Of a stretch of 64,000 bases of DNA, positions 56,692 to 64,000 are shown one piece after another. The notes below the pieces were generated by a model that did not search any database, had not been told where the DNA came from, and saw nothing but the letters and a program-made list of their open reading frames with translations. A program made the translations under genes and the position numbers. How positions within the stretch are numbered: position 1 is the stretch's first letter; each line of letters opens with the position of its first letter. The stretch is from Orientallactaga sibirica (taxonomy: Eukaryota; Chordata; Mammalia; Rodentia; Dipodidae), in NCBI GenBank assembly GCA_036365145.1, contig JAEOAD010000024.1:17609501-17673500 (forward strand). The letters are read 5' to 3'.

Positions 56692-57060
56692 TGTGTTAGT
56701 TGGAATATATGTCCCCCATTGATCCTGGCATGACCCTCATCGAATCAGGTGTTTTATTAGGCTTGTTACTTGTGTCTCCAGTTGCCTCGCTGGAGGAGGT
56801 GTTACCGGATGCTGATCCTGGAATCCAGCCCCAAGGCTTGCAGAGCAGTCTAAATTCTGGCTGGGTTCCTATTTTCTATTTTCGGGTGTTAGCTGGTTGT
56901 TTCGTTGTGTTCCTCTGTTTGGATCTGTGAAAGGCAGCCAGCTTCTTCTGCCATTGATGGAACTTCTGCTAGATCTTTAAGCTTGAAAGAAATCTCATTC
57001 CTCCCCTAAACTGTGTCTGGTTTGGATGTTCATCCCAGCATTGTGGAACTGACTACAGCA
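56692..57060 (+). repeat. Solo MaLR LTR with perfect TSD
   Basis: Starts tgtgttagttggaatatatg, ends gactacagca, and is flanked by cttgg at 56687-56691 and 57061-57065. It shares family text with the 828 and 28774 LTRs (ggccagcttcttctgccatt with changes), but differs in the U3 part. Confidence 0.88.
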
Positions 57061-57299
57061 CTTGGTTACCTCGTATCTAACTCCTTGCCTACTTGTTCTC
57101 AGGTTCACACAACTTCAACCTTTCAAGAGACAGTTATGAAAAAGGAAAAAGACATAAGCTGAGAGAAAATAGTTGCAAAGCAATACTGTATGAAGTAGTT
57201 ATTTCCAGAGTATTAAAACAATTTTCAAAATGTTATAAAAGAAAAAATGTATACAGACACAATAGGCAAATTTTTCAGAGGCATTTTCCCTGGGGGAAA

Positions 57300-57301
<2 letters not shown>

Positions 57302-57378
<77 letters not shown>
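57302..57378. repeat. (AT)n/(CA)n microsatellite
   Basis: About 30 AT units followed by 8-9 CA units. The YIYIYI frames on both strands come from it. Confidence 0.96.
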
Positions 57379-57379
57379 T

Positions 57380-57944
57380 GAAGAGATTTTCAGTATCATT
57401 AGGGAATAGGGTAAAGTAAATTTAAAAAAATAATGCTATACTACTTCACACTAATTTACAGCAACTAAAAAAAAAAAACAGTAGTTGCCTGACTAGGTAA
57501 AAGTGCAATGAAGGGAGGATATAAGAGGAGGCATCACATAGGGATACAAGCTAATTTGGGGGGTTCACTTTTTTGTTTATGGTGATAACTTCACAAGCAT
57601 ATACATACACCAAAGCCCATCAAATTATATACTCAAGCATATACATATTACATAACCCTATGCACACACATTATACCCTCAAAATTACTAGATAAATATA
57701 TAAATATGTGAAAATGTGAATCTTTCTCAGGATAGAAGACAATTAATAGAGACTGAGTCCAAAGTGAAACAAATGTTAGCATTAAGAATAAAATTAATGA
57801 TTTAAATGATAGTTTTTGTGGCTATGGTCAATGGTGTTAGGAACACATATAGCTTAACATAACTTGGCCTGCATAGGTATGATAAGGAACCAATCCTACT
57901 GCTCCATTACAGAGTAGGGTAACTATAGGTATGTACATTCAAAA
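57380..57944. other. Gene-free stretch
   Basis: AT-rich. An A-run is at 57468-57478. The stretch gggaggatataagaggaggc is L1-3'-like, but too short to call. Confidence 0.4.
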
Positions 57945-58190
57945 ATGTTTGAAGGGGTAGGAGGATAGGAGGCAATGAGGTCCAGGCCTAATTGGGCTGC
58001 ATAACATGATCTTGTCTCAAAATAAGAAAGAAGAAAGAGAGAGGAGAAGAGAAAGAGTGAAAGAAAGAGAGGGAAAGAAAGAGAAAGATGAGAAGGAGAA
58101 TGAAGAAGGAGGAAGATAAGAAAGAGATAAAACAAATGAAGGGAGACAGGAAAGAAAGACAAAAGGAAGACAAGAAGGAAAGAAGACTAG
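57945..58190 (+). mobile_element. B1 3' half plus long GAAA-rich tail
   Basis: ggcaatgaggtccaggccta, then gatcttgtctcaaaataag, is a diverged B1 3' half. The tail has become a ~165-bp purine tract (58020-58190) of GAAA/GAGA units. Confidence 0.65.
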
Positions 58191-58374
58191 AAGCAATGCT
58201 TTTTGATGTTTCACCAAAAAGATATGATAAGTGTTTGAGTGGATAACTATGCAGACTTTGATTCAATCATTAAACAAAGTACATACCTTGAAATATCCCA
58301 TGACACCCCATAAATATGTGTAACTTCCATGCCTCAATTTAATAACATACCTAAAATAACTAAAAAATATTTTT

Positions 58375-58615
58375 TTGGAGACAGAGAGAGAGAGAGGGAG
58401 ACGAAGACAGAGATGGGCACGCCAGCAGTCTCTCAGCTGCTACGAACACAATCCACATGTGTGCGCCCCCTTGTGGTCAGGTGCGGCATTGCGCCCTTGC
58501 ATCACTTTGCATCTGGCTAAACGTGGGACCTGGAGTTTGGAACTGCTGGAGATTGGAACCAGCGTTCTTAGGCTTAGGAGGCAGGCGCCTTAACCACTAA
58601 GCAATCTCTCCAGCC
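58375..58615 (-). mobile_element. SINE-B' with 15-bp TSD
   Basis: The TSD ctaaaaaatattttt is perfect at 58360-58374 and 58616-58630. The duplicated segment is at 58529-58562 (ctggagtttggaactg, then ctggagattggaaccag). Confidence 0.96.
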
Positions 58616-58675
58616 CTAAAAAATATTTTTAAAGAAAAATAATCACTGTCTTCTTGCTTTACTATCAGAAACTGC

Positions 58676-58790
58676 AAAAAAGAAAAAGAAAAAGAAGAAA
58701 AAGAAGAAGGAAGGAAGGAAGGAAGGAAGGAAGGAAGGAAGGAAGGAAGGAAGGAAGGAAGGAAGGAAGGAAGGAAGGAAGAGGGAAAGA
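58676..58790. repeat. (GGAA)n microsatellite with AAAAG leader
   Basis: AAAAG/GAAGAA units (58676-58708) lead into about 18 perfect GGAA units (58709-58780). Confidence 0.97.
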
Positions 58791-59454
58791 GAGAAAGGCA
58801 AAAAAATCTCCCCTTTCTGGAGAATATCTTCAGGCAGGTTCCTTGCTTAAAAGGGATTTCTGGTGCTGTTATGCCAGTTTTCTGGTGGCAAGTCGGTCCA
58901 TGGGTTGATATGTGTTCCAAGCCAAACCAGCCTTAATCTCACCCATGATTTTCCTAGCACACTTTTCATACTGGATGCAAGCTGAGAGGTGCGGAGCTTT
59001 TGGCAGTCTCTTCCACACCCTGGGATTAAGTTGAGCTCAGCAGACACACAGCTGAGGAAGCTTCCCCAGAAGGGAGACCACAGTCCCAGAAGAGGATCCT
59101 GGCAGATCTCAGTCTTGGCTCCCCATGTCCCCCAACAAGATCTGTCCAGTGCTTACAAGAGTCAACAAATCCCTACATCTTTTGTTGAATGAACCATAGC
59201 TGTTATGTGCAAGATCTCGTTATTTGTAGACTACACATCAAAAGAGTAGTAGGAAGAAATCTCAATGTCAAATTAAGCAGTGCCAGAGCACAGAGATGCC
59301 AGAAAACACAATAGAAGACCTCAGAAGACCTGTTCAGCACTTGGGCACTGCCCATTTTTGTCACTTTCGCTTAAGTTGGAGAAGAATATTGAGAAAAGTG
59401 GTCAAGGAGTAGCAGCAGTAATAAAAAAATTTTAATAATTAAATAAAAATTGAT
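58791..59454. other. Gene-free stretch
   Basis: Moderately GC-rich near 58970-59130, with a 67-codon plus frame of no recognisable family. Confidence 0.4.
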
Positions 59455-59460
59455 AGCCCT

Positions 59461-59640
59461 GCATCGGTTGACAAGACTATGCACTCGTTCATGATCAAAG
59501 ACTGATCGTGGTCAGAGGTGCACGATTTGCGCGTTCAGGGATGAGCAAAGACGCTGCTGTCTACCCTCACCACGACTCAGTACAGGGTTGTGGTACTCCT
59601 TCTAAAATCATCTATTGCCACAGCGCATCTTAAGGACAAC
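59461..59640. other. Short CpG-dense block
   Basis: At least nine CpG dinucleotides occur in 180 bp (for example gcatcggttg, cacgatttgcgcgttc, gacgctgctg, cagcgcatc), far above the surrounding AT-rich DNA. I could not match it to a known RNA, exon or repeat. Confidence 0.5.
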
Positions 59641-59686
59641 AAAGTTGCAAATTGTACCCAAAATTGCAAACTTGTGATGTGGTGAC

Positions 59687-59737
59687 AAAGAGAGAGAGAG
59701 AGAGTGAGACAGAGAGATAGAGAGAAAGAGAGAGCCA
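59687..59737. repeat. (GA)n repeat, interrupted
   Basis: GA units with GTGA and GATA interruptions. Confidence 0.92.
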
Positions 59738-60964
59738 GGAACATTAGCCATCAAACAGCCATAGAAGGCAGTGACTCTCTCACACTTCTGTAAAATGAAA
59801 AGAGAGATGCCTGAATGGACAGAAATACAAAAGAGGAGCCTGGGAGGATATTGATGTTGCTAGGAGACATTGTCTTACAGGGTTCAAAAAAGAAATAAGC
59901 AGCCACTCCTCTCCCATTGAACAAAAAGTGGGAGCAGGTAGTCTATCCGGATATACAATGCTCTTAGCTTCAGTCACAGATCCCAGCATTCTGCTGAGCT
60001 GAAGGTCGTGGGACAGAACATAATTGGCCCTAAAAGCTGGATGCAGAATCTGTAATAGGTGGATCATGATACTTGGACACGCTGCTTCCCACAGCCAGAC
60101 CAAGCCGTTCTACAGCCTCATTTCATAAGGCAGTGAAATCTCATGGTCATCTCCTGGTGTCAGCTGTCATCCAGGCCATTTCATTCTGCCTGGCAGGCTG
60201 GGAAATGAGGTGCAGAACAACATATTCAGCTTTCTCCAATGAACACTGGCTTTCAGGCTCATCAGTCAGTCCTGGTGCACTGCAAAGTGTTCCCCAGAGG
60301 GCTTTTCAGCACGAAATGAATTTTTTTTTTTCCTGAAAGCAAAATTCTGAACAAATTGTGGAGAAAGTATCTTGTTTGATTTGTGTCAGATGCCTGAAGA
60401 TCATCCGAGTTGTCCGTAACTGCTAACAAGCCCTGTCTCCTGTCAAGGCCATTTACACAGGCATATCCTCAGCAATGGTAAATATACAAACTCTAAAGCA
60501 AGTAGATAATTAACCTTGACCTATAGGAAATTAACTAAAACCCAAGATTTTATGTGTATATCAAAGCAGAGTATATAAGAAGCCGTTAGATGTTACACTG
60601 AAGTCATTGTTATGACTCAAAGAAAGAACTATAGAGGAAAGTGCTGAAAATATATGTGAGATAATGCATGTGGAACCAAGCAGATTGTCAGATCCACCTG
60701 CCAATTAGCCTGAGCAGTTTGCTCATCACCACAGTCAACAGGAACTAATTTTGAAGACAGGATATTGTTCTTGTAGCGGTAGCACCCTGAGGATGTGTCT
60801 TATAAATGCAAATGGATAAGAAAATAATTGTTGAATGAACTATTTGCCAAGAAAAATTGAATGTGAAAGTCTTGTCTGAGAAAGCTGAATAATGTGATTG
60901 ATCAGTGGTAAAAGATTCTGTTCAATTCTCGGGGAAGGATTCCTTGAGAGAGGACTCACACGTG
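59738..60964. other. Gene-free stretch
   Basis: The 107-codon minus frame at 59780-60103 and 87-codon plus frame at 60073-60336 have no recognised domains. No repeat is identified. Confidence 0.45.
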
Positions 60965-61260
60965 AACGCCTATCGCAATACCATTCACGATAGCTAAGTT
61001 ATGGAACCAACATAGGTGGACCAGCAAAGTAGAGGAAAGGATAAAGAAAGGTGAGATACTGGTTTTTGTCAGCTATAAAGAAGTTACGTCATTTGCAGGA
61101 AATGAATTGAGATGATCTCAGAAAGACAAACACTCTATGATTTCTCACATTTTGACTCCTAGATTTTATATAGCTACATAAAATCGTGTAGGTATATATG
61201 ACACAGAAGTAGAAAGGAAATTGTCTAGAGGCACAAAAGAGACAAATGGATGGGGCGAGG
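60965..61260 (+). mobile_element. Old L1 3' end
   Basis: Ordered L1 landmarks: ccattcacgatagctaagtt, atggaaccaacataggtgga, gtcatttgcaggaaatgaat, tgatctcagaaagacaaaca. 5'-truncated, no frame. Confidence 0.8.
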
Positions 61261-61311
61261 AGAGATGGAAGTGTATTATGGGGTAACTGGCTCAAAGAAC
61301 AATACAATGAG

Positions 61312-61595
61312 GACTAATCTTGGTTATCTGCTTGAGGGAATTTCTTATTTCCATGAAAACAAATATCTGGGTATGTACATGCGAGGGAGTTTCTTCCCTA
61401 CCCTAAATGTGGATGGGACCATTCCATCTGCTGGGGTACTAGATTGATTCAAAAGGAGAAATCCAACAGCTGCCTTCATCGCTCTCTGCTTTCTGACTAC
61501 AGAAGCAATGGGACCAGTTGCTTCATGCTCCTCCACCATGTCTTCTTCCACATGATAGATTACCCCCCAACTGTAAGCTGAAATAAACCTTTCAC

Positions 61596-61597
<2 letters not shown>
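61312..61597 (+). repeat. ERVL/MLT2-like LTR, 3' end lost
   Basis: ccctaaatgtggatgggacc, aaaaggagaaatccaaca, accatgtcttcttccacatg and ctgtaagctgaaataaacct match this LTR type. The terminal ~60 bp is replaced by an AT microsatellite. Confidence 0.55.
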
Positions 61598-61694
<97 letters not shown>

Positions 61695-61749
61695 TATATA
61701 TACATATATATATGTTTTTCGAGATAGAGTCTCACTCTAGTCCAGGCCA
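61598..61749. repeat. (AT)n microsatellite and B1 tail fragment
   Basis: About 115 bp of AT with ATGCAT interruptions (61598-61713). It is followed by a 36-bp minus-strand B1 3' end (ttcgagatagagtctcactc). Confidence 0.92.
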
Positions 61750-62218
61750 CAATTCCATAAATTTCAGAGAGGCAAGTTTAGACAGTTCCATCTTTGAAGT
61801 TTCAGAGTTTCCCCCAAATACTGTAGTCAACTGAAGGTATTCCTGAGGCTGGTGGATCACTCAGACACTGCTGGCTGCTGGGCAGAGGTGTAATTTCCTT
61901 TCCACAGGCTACCTCCAAGGACTGCTTTCTTCATGAGAAGATTCCTAGTTGTTTCCTGAGAAAGGAGTGTAATCAACCCATTCTGAAGGTACAGTTTTAT
62001 GACCTGATGTTATGCAGCATATTCCTCCACGTTAAAGAGAGGAAGGAGGTTCTGATCCAGGAAGGGAGGTCTAAGGAAACCTCAAACTCAAAGGTCACTC
62101 AATAACTCCCCAAGGTTATTAATTAGAAAGTGAAACATTTCATCCTGGGTGCGGCAGAAAGTTTCAGAGACTCAGGAAGTCAACAAGTGTGGAAAAGGGT
62201 TGCAAGACCCCCACCCTG

Positions 62219-62222
<4 letters not shown>
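61750..62222. other. Gene-free stretch
   Basis: Single-copy-like DNA with no repeat recognised. Confidence 0.4.

Positions 62223-62268
<46 letters not shown>
62223..62268. repeat. (TA)n microsatellite
   Basis: About 23 TA units, uninterrupted. Confidence 0.96.
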
Positions 62269-62272
<4 letters not shown>

Positions 62273-63472
62273 CTGCTTGGAGGCAAGACTTACCAACTGA
62301 GCTGTCTGCAAGTAGTGTGGTGCGCTACAGACATGTCATTTCCATGACTTGTCATCTATGCTTCCGTGGACTTTTTGGTGAGGTAGCAGCTATGGGGAGG
62401 TGGTCATCTGGGATGGGATGAGATTTCTCCTGGTGCGGCTGCATCTGAGTCCTCCTGTAAGTAACCCCTTAACCCTGCTCTGTAAGTAATCCCAATCAAC
62501 TCAATGGTTCACCAAACTAATTTTGGTGAAAGCGTCCTTTGTGATGTTGTCTGTGCCCTATCTGAGAAGAGGTGTGTTTGCCACACCTAGTCTTGGAAGG
62601 CTCACATTGTTACATCTGCCATATTCTACTTGTCATATCAACCAACCCCAATGTAAAGTAAAATGCAGCTACATTAAGGACTATTGGATCAGTGAAGGCT
62701 TCATGAATACAAACAACCATACTCATCAGTGGACGTAGATGGCCAGAGAGCATAGTGGAGAGTTCACGCAAGAATAAATACATGTGTCCAATTAGTACCA
62801 AAGAGATTCGAGAGGTTTTAGAAATTCTCTGGAAAGATCACTCCACGGCCACTATGAATGAAAGTAGAGGAGTTTATGGGCCAAAGAAGCTTTGGCCCCA
62901 AAGGGAGATTTTATTTCCATTTTATAATTTTCGTAGCCAAGAGGAGGGGTAAGTGAACAAACAAGATGTGGCAATTTGAATATCAATCATTTCTGTAGTC
63001 AGGCCACCCAAACAATGACCTAAACAGTCTTTCCTTCTTATCATCCCTTTGGGCCTTTTCTGGACAGTTCTTTGCTTGGGAATTTTTTCATCTCCAGAGG
63101 AGCTCCTCAGCAATGAACTCTTACGGTAAGTAACTCAGTGAATCTGTTCAACTTTTAGCTTCTTTCCTACCACAAATCATATTAATACTCAAAAAGTTAG
63201 TACAGTACAACCCCACCTTCTCTTGTAATACACATGAAATAGGTGTGCATTCACAGCACTTGCTTATTGTTGCAGTCTTACATCTTGGAGGTCATTTTAT
63301 ATTGATCCATATAAACCAACGTTCTGATTTAATAATATGTACATAATAATATGTACATAAATGCATAAATGCATTTGGATCATTCCCAGCATCATCCTCC
63401 TTGGTCCCACTGTACTCATTCTCATATTTGAGAATTGAATTATTTTGAATTATTATTTTGAATTTTTCTATG
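62269..63472. other. Gene-free stretch
   Basis: 1.2 kb of single-copy-like DNA. The short direct repeat aataatatgtacata occurs twice near 63332-63358. Confidence 0.45.
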
Positions 63473-63484
63473 GAAATTAGTTTT

Positions 63485-63719
63485 TGAGAGAGAGAGAGAC
63501 AGAGAGAGAGGGAGAGGGAGACAGACAGAGATGCGAACACCAGCAGCCTCTCAGCTGCTGCTAACAAAATCCAGATGCATGCGCCCCCTTGTGGGCAAGT
63601 GCGGCATTGCGCCCTTGCATCACTTTGCATCTGGCTCCACATGGGACCTGGAGATTTGAACCGGCATTCTTAGGCTTAGCAGGCAGGCGCCTTAACCGCT
63701 AAGTCATCTCTCCAGCCCA
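63485..63719 (-). mobile_element. SINE-B with 12-bp TSD
   Basis: The TSD gaaattagtttt is at 63473-63484 and 63720-63731. It has a single B-box segment, a GA tract and a near-consensus body (gcgggcaagtgcggcattgc-type text on +). Confidence 0.95.
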
Positions 63720-63731
63720 GAAATTAGTTTT

Positions 63732-64000
63732 ACTTGTGGTTAACTCTCCATCTCCACCCCACCCTTCCCACCTCCTTGATGTCGCTGCATTGATGTTTGA
63801 GGGACACCTGTGTCCTCCAGGCTGTATATTATCCTTGAACAAGAGTAGTTGTTTCAGAGTATGCAAATGCCCTGTGCTGGTTTAATCAGAATAGAGCTCA
63901 GGTCTTGAAAAAAAATAAAACTTCCTTATTGATGATATTCATACATGAAGACAATACGTTTTCATCATAATGCCCCTATTACTTTCTTTTGTGCCTCATC
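63732..64000. other. Gene-free end of window
   Basis: No feature is recognised up to the window edge. Confidence 0.4.

Noticed and set aside
58676..58790. Regularly repeated units, considered as a CRISPR or satellite array
   Set aside because: A perfect 4-bp microsatellite with no spacers, and the window is clearly vertebrate.
59461..59640. Small RNA pseudogene (U3, 7SK, U8 or snoRNA type)
   Set aside because: Comparison from memory gave no consistent match to any of these RNAs and no box motifs in order.
61345..61695. 116-codon minus-strand frame
   Set aside because: About a quarter of it is YIYIYI from an AT microsatellite and the rest is an LTR read in reverse.
63292..63642. 116-codon minus-strand frame
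   Set aside because: Its first half is a SINE-B body and its CT tract (SLSLSLSL).

Overview
This window looks like ordinary repeat-rich, gene-poor rodent nuclear DNA, either intergenic or deep inside an intron. Two very abundant SINE types dominate: a 7SL-derived B1-type element and a tRNA-derived B2-like element. The second has a head reading ctggagagatggcttagc, a body that reads 'agccagatgcacaaggtg', a CT-rich tract and an AATAAATAAA-like tail. From memory of rodent SINEs, this combination is closest to jerboas (Dipodidae, for example Jaculus). The order Rodentia is a secure call; the family is an inference.

I found no convincing protein-coding gene, no RNA gene outside SINE heads and no CRISPR array. 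The open reading frames are short and mostly fall in SINEs, LTRs or microsatellites. Two weak gene-like signals are a possible signal-peptide exon (9059-9281, +) and a possible retrocopy (32644-33080, -). A short CpG-dense block (59461-59640) stands out from the AT-rich background.

I sort the tRNA-derived SINEs with labels of my own. SINE-A is the common form with a cctgcaaagcc head. SINE-B has a cctcctaagcctaag head and a gggcgcaatgccacacttg body. SINE-B' is SINE-B with a 16-bp tandem duplication at the B-box position. SINE-C has an extra gcatgtgcgac-type segment. About 39 tRNA-derived SINEs and about 16 B1 copies or fragments are present, and many still have clear target-site duplications (TSDs).

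Layout. 0-5 kb: SINEs and a complete non-autonomous MaLR-type LTR retrotransposon (828-2746) with a 5-bp TSD. 5-16 kb: mostly single-copy-like DNA with a MIR, SINEs and an L1 3' end on the minus strand (10.4-11.3 kb). 16-25 kb: a 5'-inverted L1, an LTR, a MIR, a MER5-like DNA transposon remnant and SINEs. 25-34 kb: solo LTRs, an old L1 3' end, and another old L1 split into three pieces by later insertions. 36-41 kb: SINEs and an inverted pair of MaLR LTRs. 41-50 kb: unique DNA with SINE clusters. 51-57 kb: ERVL- and MaLR-type LTRs, including a solo LTR with a perfect TSD. 57-64 kb: long AT, GGAA and GA microsatellites, an L1 3' end and SINEs.

Because there are no genes, the content is best read as insertion history: ancient mammalian repeats (MIR, MER5, old L1), then LTR elements, then B1 and tRNA-derived SINEs, with microsatellites often growing from SINE tails. 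All family names come from recognition by eye, not from a database search.
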